DNA from: Dugong dugon
Taxonomy: Eukaryota; Chordata; Mammalia; Sirenia; Dugongidae
DNA length: 64,000 bases
Assembly: GCA_030035585.1 (NCBI GenBank)
Contig: CM057480.1
Coordinates: 4,891,001 to 4,955,000, forward strand
Reading direction: 5' to 3'
The translations under genes and the position numbers were made by a program. Below are positions 33,665 through 44,589 of this stretch, in pieces. The notes under the pieces are model-generated. The model saw nothing but the letters and a program-made list of their open reading frames with translations, had not been told where the DNA came from and made no database searches. The first letter of the stretch is position 1, and each line of letters opens with the position of its first letter.

Positions 33665-33832
33665 ATTACAGTAACCTTCGCCAAAGCAACCAGGTAATGG
33701 GCTCACATTACAGTAACCTTGGCCAAAGCAACCAGGTAATGGGCTCACATTACAGTAACCTTGGCCAAAGCAACCAGGTAATGGGCTCACATTACAGTAA
33801 CCTTGGCCAAAGTAACCAGGTGATGGGTTCTC
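33665..33832. repeat. 42-bp minisatellite, four copies
   Basis: Units start at 33665, 33707, 33749 and 33791. Units 2 and 3 are identical; unit 1 differs by one base; unit 4 has several changes. The period is a multiple of three, so it yields a 14-residue repeat in frames on both strands (33697-33894 plus, 33566-33790 minus). I regard these frames as by-products. Confidence 0.97.
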
Positions 33833-34984
33833 GTAATTCCTTCAAGACAATTTTTTGTGCATGTACCAGTGCATTCATGTTTATTAATATTTAGATGATC
33901 ATTGATGTCTACACAACAGATCATTGTGCACACTATGCTGATCCTCATTTATTGCATTGAATAATATGTTAGAGATATTTCCAGAACAGTATATACAGAC
34001 CCTCTCCGTTTATTTTAATGCTTATCAAATATTCCCTTGTAATATTTATTTAAATGTTTTAAATATATTTTTTGACCATTACCTAGTGAGGCATGTTTGG
34101 CTTGCTTTCTGTGATTTGTTATAAAACTAGGGTGACCATTTTAACTTAAATAACTTGGCCAACTTTTCCAGGTACAAACCAAAAGATCATAACTGCTGAA
34201 TCCAAGAACAGCTGTATTTTTATCTTCCTCATAAAGGAAGTAACAATTTTCACATTTCCAACACTACCATTATCAAATTTTAATTTTTTTCCAGTTAAAT
34301 AGATGCAAAGGTTATCTCGTGTTTGCTTTCATTTAAATGCCTTTAATCAGGACTATGCTTTCACTTATTTTCATTTGTTTCTTCATTATTTGTATGTATA
34401 AAGTGGTAACACATTCAAGATGCTTTCTCATTTATTTAGTGTACTAGCTCGCTGTAGTATTTGTACAGAATATTAGTAAAAAAAATTAGTAAAATGCATG
34501 CTGTACATTTATTCTCCAGTCTCTCATTAGTGTTTTGATTTGTTTGTGATATTTCTAACATGAGAAGTTCAAAGTTTGTATGTGGTTACAGTTATTATTA
34601 TTTTAACTTACAACTTACAGATTTTGAGTCCTACTTAGAATGCCTTGTCTATTTCAAGATGATATGTAAGTATTCTCATGCTTGATTTTAGCAATATATG
34701 TATTTTGGTTACAATTTGATCTAACTGGAAGTTATTTTGGTATTAGAAGTAAGGTACAAATTTCACTTTAAAAAATACTACAACAAATAATTAGAAAATT
34801 CAGGAGAACTTGTAGGCAATAAAATTAATAAATAATGATAAGTCTTCTGGTGCGAGTCTAATATATGTGTGTATGTTTACCTCAGCAAAATGTTAAGGTT
34901 TTCTTCATATAAATCCTGTCCATTGCTTGTTAAGTGTATTCAAAAAAATTTACAGGCTTGATTACAAATGTATAATTTGTATTC
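33833..34984. other. A/T-rich sequence, nothing recognised
   Basis: Very A/T-rich with only short frames. 'cattacctagtgaggcatgt' and 'actgctgaatccaagaacag' near 34078-34210 vaguely recall an old LINE-1 3' end. Confidence 0.35.
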
Positions 34985-35235
34985 TGCATGTGAAAGCTAG
35001 ACAATGAATAAGGAGGACCTAAAAAGAATTGACGCCTCTGAACTATGGTGTTGGCAAAGAATATTGAATATACCGTAGACTGCCAGAAGAACGGAAAAAA
35101 ATCTGTATTGGAAGAAGTACAGCCAGAATGCTCCTTAGAAGAAAGGATGGAAAGACTTATTCTCATGTACTTTGGACATATTATTAGGTGGGACCAGACT
35201 CTGGAGAAGGGCATCATGCTTGGTAAGGTAGAGGG
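34985..35235 (+). mobile_element. RTE LINE fragment (C-terminal coding part), sense
   Basis: 'gcatgtgaaagctagacaat', 'gaagaagtacagccagaatg' and 'catgcttggtaaggtagagg' match the late ORF region of the other RTE copies. It lacks the last ~170 bp and the 3' tail. It joins directly to an RTE 5' half in the opposite orientation. Confidence 0.9.
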
Positions 35236-36668
35236 TCAGAGCTGCCCTCTGAAATCTTCTGTTCATCTCTTTTACATAATCATTGCTTCAGTTCATCTTA
35301 GCTACTCTGCGTTCAACAGCAAGTTTCAGAGTCTCTTCTGACATCCGTTTTGGTCTTTTCTTTCTTTCCTGTCTTTTTAATGACCTTTAGCTTTCTTCAT
35401 GTATGATGTCCTTGATGTCATCCCATAACTTGTCTGGTCTTTGGTCATTACTGTTCAATGTGTTAAATATATTCCTGAGATGGTCTCTAAATTTAGGTCA
35501 TAGTTTGGCACTCGTGGACTTGTTTTAATTTTCTTCAGCTTCAACTTTGAACCTGCATATGAGCAATTGATGGTCTGTTCCACAGGTGGCCCCTGGCCTT
35601 GTTCACACTGATTATATTGAGCTTCTCCATTGTATCTTTCCACAGATGTAGTCAATTTGGTTCCTGTGTATTCCATCAGGCGTGGTCCACGGGTATAGTC
35701 GCCATTTATGTTGTTGAAAAAAGGTATTTGTAATGAATAAGTCATTGTCCTTGCAAAATTCTATCATGCAATCTCCAGAACCTTTCTGTCACCAAGGCTG
35801 TATTCTCTAACTACTGATCCTTCTTCTTCGTTTACAACTTTCACATTCCAATCACTAGTAATTATCAGTGCATCTTGATTGTATGTTTGATCCATTTCAA
35901 ACTGCAGAAGTTGGTAAAAATCTTCAGTTTCTTCATCTTTGGCATTAGTGGTTGGTACATAAATTTGAATAATAGTCGTATTAAGCGGTCTTCCTTGTAG
36001 GCATATGGATATTATCCTATCACTGATAATGTTGTACTTCAGGATAGATCTCAAAATGTTCTTTTTGGCAATGAATGTGACACTATTCCTCTTCAATTTG
36101 TCTTTCCCAGCATAGTAGACCATATTATTGTCTGATTCAAAATGGCCAATACCCGTCCATTTCAGCTCACTAATGCCTAGGATATCCATCTTTATGCATT
36201 CCATTTTATTTCTGACAATTTCCAATTTTCCTAGATTCATACTTCATACTTTCCACACTCTGATTATTAATGGATGTTTACAGCTGTTTCAACTCATTTT
36301 GAGCCATGCCACACCAGCAAATGAAGGTCCTGAAAGCTTGAGTCCTTCCACGTCATTAAGGATGACTCTACTTTGAGGAGGCAGCTCTTCCCCAGTTGTA
36401 TTTTGAGTGTCTTCCTACCTGAGGGACTCATCTTCTGGCACTGTATCAGACAATGTTCTGCTGCTATTCATAAGGTTTTCACTGGCCAATTTTTTTAGAA
36501 GTAGATTGCCAGGTCCTTCTTCTTAGTCTGTCTTTGTCTGGAAGCTCTGCTGAAAACCTGTCCACCATGGGTGACCCTACTGTTATTTGAAATAGTGGTG
36601 GCATGGCTTCCAGCATCATGGCAACATGCAAGCCACCACAACATGACAGACAAGTGGTGGTTTATACT
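35236..36668 (-). mobile_element. RTE LINE 5' half (5' UTR and endonuclease), antisense
   Basis: Read on the minus strand it begins near the element's 5' end ('tctgtcatgttgtggtggct', 'ggatggacaggt'-like block), continues through a ~400-nt leader and the apurinic-endonuclease-like region, and stops at 'atttcagagggcagct'. It is the only copy here that preserves the endonuclease region. Confidence 0.9.
35764..36240 (-). pseudogene. RTE apurinic-like endonuclease remnant (158 codons)
   Basis: In the family this domain nicks target DNA to prime reverse transcription. The frame opens with MNLGKLEIVRNKM and contains ILGISELKWTG (the conserved glutamate-bearing motif of AP-type endonucleases), TTIIQIYVPTTNA, and TSDWNVKV in place of the usual GDxN box. 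It ends at a stop at 35764, and the downstream part continues in another frame (35455-35745). The loss of Gly before the DWN motif and the frame break argue against activity. Confidence 0.85.
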
Positions 36669-37300
36669 ACAGCTATACTACAGCTTTACAATAACTCTTG
36701 TTATCTCTGATTTTCTTCCTTGGACATTCTCTGATTTAGTCATGGGGCTCTTGCAGGGACTTTCTAGGCACTCACTTAACAAGGCCTGGAAATGTGGGGA
36801 AGTTAACTCCTATGGGCAACCCTTGACCAGTAGGGGATGAGAGTCAGTGGACAAATGCTCTCTTCTTGTGTCCCTTGACATGGAAATTTTAGAGGTCTCT
36901 TCTATATGTAGATTCCAACCTGAGAATGTTCCCCTGAACTGGCTCTCCTTTCTTATTTGACTCTCCCTGTCCCTCAGTCTTATTTCCTGAGATTACCTTC
37001 AAGACTATATTATCTATATAGGCACCCCTGACTCAAACTCTTTTTCTGAGTCTGAGTAGAACTTAGGTTAAGGTAAGCTTCTAATCAAGCACAAACTAAG
37101 TGCTTTTGAACATTAACACCCCAACCTTAGATTTCTCCATTCTTTGAAAATCAACCCATGCATCCCACCTAAACCAACAACTCCTGCTTTCTAGAGACGG
37201 CCTATAAAATGCTGCATGAGAACTACTCAGGACATTCATCCATGTAGCCCAGAATCCAAGTCAGTACCTGAAACTTGGTAGCAATCAAAATCTCATGTTG
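36669..37300. other. No recognised element
   Basis: No repeat or exon recognised. Confidence 0.4.
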
Positions 37301-37379
37301 ACTTTTCATCAAATTCCTCATAGGAGTTCTTTCAAAGATATTTCATTTAACTATGCATCCCTGACTCTCCCTTTCAATG

Positions 37380-37610
37380 ATTCACATGGCCTCTAGAGTG
37401 ATCTTGATAAAATGTATGTCTATTCATGGTTATTTTCCTACTTAAACTGTTCAATGGGCTCCCACAAATTTTATGATAAAGTTTAAGCCCCTAAACATGG
37501 TTTATGTGGTCCTTCCTTATACGGCCTTTGCATGCCTATCTAGCCTCACTCATCTCTTTCCATTTCTTTCCAAACACTCTCTCTGCCCTCAACACAGTCC
37601 TGACTCATAA
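37380..37610 (+). repeat. Ancient LINE 3'-region repeat
   Basis: 'cttaaactgttcaatgggct', 'gataaagtttaagcccctaa' and 'cctttgcatgcctatctagc' parallel the repeat at 7881-8695. Confidence 0.5.
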
Positions 37611-37740
37611 AAGTGCTATAAGAGTCACAATTCTTAGCTTAGCTGAAACAGGAGTGTGTGGACAGTAATAGGAGATAATGATAATGAAGAATGAAGGTAA
37701 GAATAGATAAGATTACATTGGTTAGACCCTTAAATATTTC

Positions 37741-37946
37741 ATTTTACACAAATAACACGCACCTTCATTTGTTTGCCAACTGTGCCCTCCCCCCACGAGA
37801 TATTTTCATAATTGTTACTCTGCCAAATTTTTGTACATGTTGCTGTAAAAAAAAAAAAATTGCTATTGTGTGCTTATGAGAATACCTCACAGGAGAGGGG
37901 TGTGGTTGGCAAACAAACATAGAAGGTGTGAGTTTTTTGTATAAAC
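37741..37946. mobile_element. Palindromic MITE-like element, copy 2
   Basis: Homologous to copy 1 at 4789-4997: 'ttacacaaataacacgcacc' and 'catttgtttgccaac' on the left match 'gttggcaaacaaacatagaa' + 'ggtgtg' on the right in reverse complement. The centre is 'tacatgttgctgtaaaa' with an expanded A run. No coding capacity. Confidence 0.8.
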
Positions 37947-38005
37947 ATACAGTGGAGACCTTGATATTATGGCTTTGATCTAGAGCAAGGGAGGAAGATC
38001 TAAAA

Positions 38006-38135
38006 CAGTGGATTTCAAGCTTTACTGTGCATCAGAATCACCTAGAGAGCCCTATTGCAGAGTTTCTGGTTCAATTTTTAGATTTTATTAAGTTCCAAGG
38101 TAGGGCTGACACACTACACTTTGAGAATTTCTAAT
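38006..38135 (+). repeat. MER5-type hAT MITE
   Basis: 'cagtggatttcaagctttac', 'gcatcagaatcacctagaga' and 'cactttgagaattt' are MER5 landmarks in sense order, with an internal deletion relative to the full element. Confidence 0.85.
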
Positions 38136-38206
38136 CTTGGGTAAGATGCAGAAAAATATTGGAGGAAGATTTCCCCATAAGGTATGTAAGATATAGAGTC
38201 AGGAAT

Positions 38207-38227
38207 AAAAAAAAAAAAAAAAAAAAA
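38207..38227. repeat. Poly-A run
   Basis: 21 consecutive A. No element was recognised immediately upstream that would own it as a tail. Confidence 0.95.
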
Positions 38228-38489
38228 GGATTGTTGGTTTACAGTGGGATTGTGTACAATGACTGTTATACAAAGCAACTATGACAGGACAAGGTGGTAG
38301 CAGAGGGATGAAGAAAAGTTTACGTTCAATGTACATTGAAGGAGAAAGATTGGAAGAACTCAGAAATTGTTTGAATTGGCAATGGTTGCTGAGAAGATAA
38401 AATATACCAAATTAGTCTGAGACAATTCCAAGGATATGCGCAATTCCAGGACATCAGCAAGTATTAATGAGTGCCTGTTACGTGTTACG

Positions 38490-38653
38490 GGGCCTTGGTG
38501 GTGCAGTGGTTAAGTGTTTGGCTGCTAACCAAAAGGTCGGCAGTTCAAATCCACCAGCCACTCTTTGGAAACCCTATGGGGCAGTTCTACTCCGTCCTAT
38601 AGGGTTGCTATGAGTCGGAATTGACTCGATGGCAACAGGTTTGGGGTTTTGAT
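38490..38653 (+). mobile_element. Afrotherian SINE, 11-bp target duplication
   Basis: Flanked by tacgtgttacg (38479-38489) and tatgtgttacg (38654-38664), one mismatch. Near-consensus short subtype with a 'caacaggtttggggtttt' end. Confidence 0.98.
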
Positions 38654-38673
38654 TATGTGTTACGACAATTCTA

Positions 38674-38758
38674 AGAGCCTAGGGACAGTTCTACTCTGTC
38701 ACATGGGATTGCTATGAGTCAAGAATTGACTCAATGGCATCCAACAACAGCAACAAGG
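38674..38758 (+). mobile_element. SINE 3' fragment
   Basis: 'gacagttctactctgtcaca' and 'gctatgagtcaagaattgac' then 'catccaacaacagcaacaa': only the RTE-like 3' part. Unlike the neighbouring SINE it keeps an (AAC)-type tail. Confidence 0.9.
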
Positions 38759-39330
38759 ATATAATATGGATGAGATAAAGCCCTTGTCCTCCACAAGGGA
38801 AGAATCTTTGCCTTCGTTTTGGTTCGTGTGCTAGATGTTTCCTATGCATTGATTCATTTCAGTTTAAGATCCATGCTGGGAACTGGATGTTAGCTTCATT
38901 CTTATTTGTGAGCTCTCATTCAAGGAGTTCAATTTTAAATGTCAGAGCTATTCCCTAGAAGCAATCAAGATGAGTAATATAATCAAAGCAACAGATGCCT
39001 GGAAATGACACCGAAGTAGTGGTTTTCGTCTATCCTATATCTTTCACCTCAAATCTCCTACACTTCAGTCTGTGGCTTTCAAGCCTGTTCTCCAGGCCAC
39101 CATGTTTATACAGCGTCTCCAGATCCTTGACCTCCAGAGGAACAGACAGTCTCCTTCTGAAGCCCAATAGCGCCCAGTTTCTGTGTCTTTTGTGTTCTGT
39201 AGCTTACTCAACCATGACTATTTATAAAATTACACATCCCTCTGATCAATAATTGATTACTTAGAAGAGTCTTGTATTCCTCCTCTCAGAGCCTGACCTC
39301 TGTCTTTTTAAACAAAGTGCTCAGCCAATA
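38759..39330. other. No recognised element
   Basis: The 85-codon plus frame at 38995-39252 has no domain; nothing else recognised. Confidence 0.4.
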
Positions 39331-39495
39331 ATCAAAAACCAAACCCACTGCCATCGAGTGGATTCCGACTCATAGCGACCCTGTAGAAAAGAGTAGAACT
39401 GCCTCATAGGGTTTCCAAGGAGGAGCTAGTGGATTCGAACTATCGACCTTTTGGTTAGTAGCTGAGCTCTTAACCACTGTGCCAGCAGGGCTCCA
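39331..39495 (-). mobile_element. Afrotherian SINE, 11-bp target duplication
   Basis: Flanked by ctcagccaata (39320-39330) and ctcagacaata (39496-39506), one mismatch. Reversed short subtype with intact tRNA-like head 'ggattcgaactatcgacctt'. Confidence 0.98.
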
Positions 39496-39506
39496 CTCAG
39501 ACAATA

Positions 39507-40296
39507 TGTATTAAAATAAATGGAGTTGAACTTTTCCACCATAGACTGTTGAGGGAGTGGCAGTATTTATTCACCAATTTGCTTTATTTCTTTAACTACT
39601 TTTGACAATAAAGACAATGGTAGCTTCCTAAGAAGTATACTTCTCAGTAAGAGAAGATTATACTGTATGAATTTTAATAATTAAAATTTTTTTCAATTCA
39701 CAATGTTCATTGGATTATTGATGGTGACAGTAACTGAATCAGCATCAAATTCTTTACATTTAGCTATATCACACTCATTATTTTGAGTGTGAATGCAAAA
39801 CCAAGCACCAGAAACACATTGTTAAAAAGGTGAAATTATTTTTTTTCAGCCAGTAACACATCACAGGTTTGGAAATCTGGATGGTATTATGTTCCTTTTT
39901 CTTACAAGAAGTGTATTTTGAACATGTTTCATAGAATCTGACAGGATGTCAAAATGTTCAAGAGATTTACACATGTTTAGCAGTTGTGACCCAATTTATT
40001 TCACTGCTTTCACTTTATTTTCAGGGATCAGATGGTAAGAAATAAAGTGCTCTGTTTCAAGCCGACTTTTGACCTGCAGAGCAACATTACGTTGAACCAT
40101 TTGGGGACTATTTTTGTAAGCCAGCCACCTAGCAGAACATACCCTTTGGATGAATTTCATAGTGTACTACAGAACACCTTTCCTTGTTTTAATTTTCCAG
40201 TGTAAATGACTGCAAAGAAACTAATATGGTGCCACAGTAAGTGGTACCCGTGCTAAGGAGCATTCACCTCATTACACTAAGAAGTCTGGTTGTCAA
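39507..40296. other. A/T-rich sequence, nothing recognised
   Basis: No named repeat or exon recognised. Confidence 0.4.
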
Positions 40297-40310
40297 GAAA
40301 ACCAGCACCA

Positions 40311-40872
40311 AGGAAAATACTAGCCCAAGAGATAAAAGGGCCAATAAACCAGAGACTCTATCAGCCTGAGACCAGAAGAACTAGATGGTGCCCAGCTACC
40401 ACCAATGACTGCCCTGACAGGGAACACAACAGACAGTCCCTGACTGAGCAGGAGAAAAGTGGGGTGCAGAACTCAAATTCATGTAAAAAGACCAGACTTA
40501 ATGGTCTGACTGAGACTGGGGGAACCCCAGAGGACATGGCCCCCGGACTGTTAACCCAGAATTAAAACGATTCCTGAAGCCAACTCTTCAGACAAAGATT
40601 AGACTGGACTGTAAAACATAAAATAATACTTGTGAATAATGTGCTTCTTAGTTCAAGTAGATACAGAGATTAAATGGGCAGCTCCTGTCTGGAGGCAGGA
40701 TGAGAAGGCAGAAAGTGATAGGAGCTGTCTGAATGGACACGAGAAACCCAGGGTGGAAAGGGGGCGTGTGCTGTCACATTATAGGGACTGCAACTAGGGT
40801 CATATAACAACATGTGTATAAACTTTTGTATGAGAAACTAACTTGAGCTTTCACCTAAAGCTAAAGAAAAAA
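40311..40872 (+). mobile_element. Afrotherian LINE-1 3' end, 5'-truncated
   Basis: Flanked by gaaaaccagcacca (40297-40310) and gaaaggcagcacca (40873-40886), 12 of 14 identical. The insert has a LINE-1-type 3' UTR layout that ends 'ataacaacatgtgtataaac' and 'gagctttcacctaaagctaa', matching the ends at 30600 and 41540. The 91-codon frame 40290-40565 is in this non-coding 3' UTR. Confidence 0.8.
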
Positions 40873-41004
40873 GAAAGGCAGCACCAGACCCGGTAGCAGA
40901 TACTGCAGTTAGTCCTGCCAGCCCTTCTACACAACACTGCAAATGTAACAAATGCTGTCTGTCCACAATAAAACGGCTGCAGTCAACGAACCCAGAGGAT
41001 TGGG

Positions 41005-41482
41005 TGTTACAGATTAAATTGTGTCCCTGAAAACTATGTGTTGTAAATCCTAACCTCTATGCCTGTGGTTATAATCCCATTTGGGAATGTGTGTCCCTCA
41101 AAACTATGTGTTGTAAATCCTAACCTCTATGCCTGTGGTTATAATCCCATTTGGGAATGTGTTGTCTTTATTATGTTAATGAGGCAGGATTAGTATAGGG
41201 TGTATTTTAAGTCAATCTCTTTTGAGATGTAAAAGAGATTAAACACAAACCAGCAAGCAGAGATAGGGGAAGAGAGATGCCAAGCCACATGAAGATCGCC
41301 CAGGAGCAGAAGCTCAGAAGAGACAAGGACCTTACTCCAGAGCTCACAGAGACAGAAAGCCTTCCCCTAGAGCCAGCACCCTGAATTCGGACTTCTAGCC
41401 TCCTAAACTGTGAGATAAATTTCTGTTTGTAAAAGCCCCCCACTTGTTATTTCTGTTACAGCAGCACTAGGTGGCTAAGATA
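41005..41482 (+). mobile_element. Solo LTR (MaLR/ERVL-like) with a 70-bp internal duplication
   Basis: TGTTACAGATTAAATTGTG at the left and 'ctgttacagcagcactaggt' + 'ggctaagata' at the right. The body shares 'aaagccttcccctagagcca' and 'ggacttctagcctcctaaac' with the other two LTRs when those are reversed. Near-matching flanks ttggg/ctggg fit a 5-bp target duplication. Positions 41021-41090 are repeated at 41091-41160. Confidence 0.85.
41021..41160. repeat. 70-bp tandem duplication
   Basis: Two head-to-tail copies differ at one position (ccctga against ccctca). The duplication lies in the 5' part of the LTR. Confidence 0.98.
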
Positions 41483-41527
41483 CTGGGGCACAAGTGCAGG
41501 TATTTTTCCCTTACTCTCTCATTTTTT

Positions 41528-41834
41528 ATTTTGTTTTGTTTGTTTTTTATTGTACTTTAGATGAAGGTTTACAGAACAAATAGTTTCTCATTAAACAGTT
41601 AGTACACATCGTTTTATGACATTGGTTAACAACCCCACGACATGTCAACGCTCTGCCTTCTCAACCTTGGGTTCCCCGTTACCAGCTTTCTTTTCCCCTT
41701 CTGCCTTCTAGTCCTTGTCCCTGGGCTGTTGTGCCCCTTTAGTCTCGTTTTGTTTTATGGGCCTGTCTAACCTTTGGCTGAAGGGTGAACCTCAGGAGTG
41801 ACTTCATTACTGAGCTAAAAGGGTGTCCGGGGGA
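41528..41834 (-). mobile_element. LINE-1 3' end, antisense, perfect 18-bp target duplication
   Basis: cttactctctcatttttt occurs at 41510-41527 and 41835-41852. The insert begins with a reversed A-rich tail and 'ttattgtactttagatgaag', then 'aaacagttagtacacatcgt' and 'aacaaccccacgacatgtca'. This is the reverse of the tail seen at 30059-30641. Severe 5' truncation. Confidence 0.94.
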
Positions 41835-41852
41835 CTTACTCTCTCATTTTTT

Positions 41853-42189
41853 TAATTTTTTAGTTTAACAAACACGTATTGAGGGCCTTCTGTAATGGAA
41901 TGTAAGTGTGACCTGTTTTTTCACCTGCAAGAACTAAAAGAAAGCACTACGGCTAAGGCTCATGTTTCTCCTCTGTAAAACAAGGAGGGGAAATGAGATG
42001 ATCATCTGTAGCTCAGACTCTGGTGTTACTATTACTGAAGCTAACAACAACAAAAAAAAAACACCCCCAAAATAAGAAAACTGCTTTACTTTCAAATTAG
42101 TACTCCCTCATTAAGCACCCCACACACAGCTGGACCTTTCAATACAATCTAAGATCTAGCTATACTGCAACACTGCATTTCCCCAAACA
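41853..42189. other. No recognised element
   Basis: Nothing recognised apart from an A run near 42052-42061. Confidence 0.4.
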
Positions 42190-42790
42190 TACGTTTGTTT
42201 AAATTGTGGTAAAATACATATAACATAAAATTTGACGTTAGAACCATTTTTAAGTGAACAATCCAGTGACATTACATTCACCATGTTCTGCAACCATCAC
42301 CATTATCTATTTCCAAATGTTTTCCATCACCCTAAACAGAAATTACCCCTTAAGCAATAACTCCATTTTCTACTCCTCCTAGCCCCTAGCAACCTGTAAT
42401 TTACTTTCTGTCTGTGAATTTGCTTGTTCTAAATAGTTCATAAATGTGGAATCAGACAATACTTCTTCTTTTGAACCTGCCTTATTTTATGTAGTATAAG
42501 GTTTTCAAGGTTCATCCTTGTTTTACCATGGCTTGTATCAGGACATCCTTCCTTCATACGCCGAAATAATACTACAATGTAAGGAGATACAGTATTTTGT
42601 TTACTCATTTATCTGCTGATGGATACTTGGGTATTTCCACCTTTTGGCCATTGTGAATAATGCTGCCATGAACATCCATGTACAAGTATCTGTTTGAATT
42701 CCTATTTTCAGTTCTTTTGGGTGTATGCCTACGAGTGGAATTGCTGGTTCATATAGTCATTCTACATTTAACTTTTTGAGGAAGCCTCTT
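42190..42790 (-). mobile_element. Old LINE-1 3' end, antisense
   Basis: Classic antisense order: 'attgtggtaaaatacatata', 'gcaaccatcaccattatcta', 'aggttcatccttgttttacc', 'ccattgtgaataatgctgcc' and 'gagtggaattgctggttcat'. Confidence 0.95.
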
Positions 42791-42999
42791 GCTCTCTCAA
42801 TTTCTTTTATCCTTCTTCCTTTCTCAAATTCTTTTTGTGTCTTTCTTTTCCTTCTTCATGTTCCCATTCTCAGTCTAATGTTTCTCTTTTCTACTCCCTT
42901 CCCACCTCCTACTCTAAGTCCTTCCCCAATTATAAAGTCCATTATCCATCTTTCCATCTGTCTACATTCTCATTGAAGATACTTCCTATCTAATGGGCA

Positions 43000-43815
43000 T
43001 AGCAGAGAAAGTTCACACATGGGGAGAGAAGCCATCTTGAGACCTATGTGGCCTGGTAGCTGCCTGAGAGCATGGAATAGGCAGCAGATGTGCAAGAACC
43101 AGATCAGGAACATCTTATAAGACAATCCAAGCATGACTGGGCATATTCCCTGAGCACCCAGAGAAGCCAGTGACTGCTGTTAAACACGCCTGAGGCATGA
43201 TCACATTTGTATTAGATAGTTCATTATGTTAGCAGTGCTCAAATAAATTAGAGGTGTTGTAATGACAGATGGGGAGATGTAGAAACACTAGTTAATGTAT
43301 CTTTGTATTAAGTAAGAAATGTGTCAGTTATCTAACTGAACAGAAAGAAGAGGTGTAAAGCATGACTTGCTGATGGGTGGCTGAGTGGCCATGTGAACAA
43401 ATTATTAGAGAGTAGAAATAGGGGATTTTGATATTCCCATGGAATCCTAGGCCATAAATTTCCCAAGCAATCATAAGTAATATTCATGCCATATAAACCA
43501 TAATCAGACAAGGCTAAAACAAGGCAGAGTCAAGGTCACTCTATGACTACAAAAGCTAAAATCTCCCTTGTCCAACTAACATGAGTAGCAACTCTATCAA
43601 TGGCAACTGTGGTCTCACTTTAATTATTCTGCTTCTTAGATAAAAATCACAAAGATACACAATCACTGAATTGCCCCAGCTGTTTGACAGCATGCAAATC
43701 AGAATCAGCCTTCATGGTGCCTGTGGCTTGCATTCTCCTAAACCCCAGAAAGCTAAATAAATCTAACTTTGTTTAGCTACCAGTGTATTCCTCATGGTCA
43801 CTGTCTGGTGGACCT
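43000..43815 (+). repeat. Possible ERV LTR-like repeat
   Basis: The stretch 'gagaagccatcttgagacct' onward, with AATAAA near 43756 about 60 bp before a sharp 'gtggacctcagca', has the look of an ERV1-type LTR with its polyadenylation signal. I could not establish termini or a target duplication. Confidence 0.3.
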
Positions 43816-44589
43816 CAGCATAAATATCCAGCTGCAAATCCTTGATAAGCTAAAGGATATATGGGCAGGGAGCTCCCCAGAGGGGCTCAAGTGAAGATAC
43901 AGACTTTGGAGTTATCAATACATAGGCAGTCTTTGGTAGCATGGAATCTGAAGAGATTTCCCACTGAATGGGCATGCAAAAAAGGGATGAGCAGAGGCGA
44001 GATGCTCAAAAATTCTAAAAGATGATCAATGTCAGGTAAGCAAGGAAAGAGTGTTGTGAGAAAGAGGAGTCTTTTATAAAATCTCAAGTTGTATGGAAAT
44101 AGTTGAGGGAAATAAGAACTGAAATATATCTAATGAAGAAGTCACTTAGGCTATCAGCTCATCAAAATGGAGAATATGACTGTTACCATAGTAAAAAACC
44201 TTCAAATTATCCAGTATGGTAAAATCCTACTGGGTAATGTCAAGGTTCTACTTGGACTGTTGTTAACACTGAGGGGAGAAACAAACAAGAAAATATTTGA
44301 ATTTTCCTATTTTCTGGATAGAGAGTCAGATCTGTGTCTCAGGATGACTAAAGTGTCCAATATTCAAGAGATTCTGAAGGGCCATTTATGCTCCAGATTC
44401 CAAACTCAGAGTCTTATCAGGAGCCAGGCATCTGCACTGCTGGATTGTCCTGTCAGACACTGTGACTTCACGAGGCAATTATTTAAGAAAAAATAGGTTA
44501 TTTATGATAAGTAACCTCATAGTAATAGGAATAGGTTCAGGCAGTTCTGGTAGCATTTTATAAGAAGAAAAATATTTACAACAATAATT
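43816..44589. other. No recognised element
   Basis: Nothing recognised; the 109-codon plus frame 44167-44496 has no motif I recognise. Confidence 0.35.

Noticed and set aside
33665-33832. CRISPR array
   Set aside because: The 42-bp units are head to tail with no unique spacers, in mammalian DNA.
33566-33894. Repeat proteins on both strands of the minisatellite
   Set aside because: Open on both strands only because the period divides by three; no flanking coding signal.
35764-36240. Host DNA-repair endonuclease
   Set aside because: AP-endonuclease-like motifs are explained by the RTE endonuclease domain, with the RTE leader directly upstream.
40290-40565. 91-codon plus frame
   Set aside because: It lies in a LINE-1-type 3' UTR bounded by target duplications.
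43000-43815. Complete provirus
   Set aside because: Only an LTR-like feel with a polyadenylation signal; no gag, pol or env sequence and no second LTR nearby.
44167-44496. 109-codon plus frame
   Set aside because: No recognisable domain or splice context; composition is like surrounding DNA.
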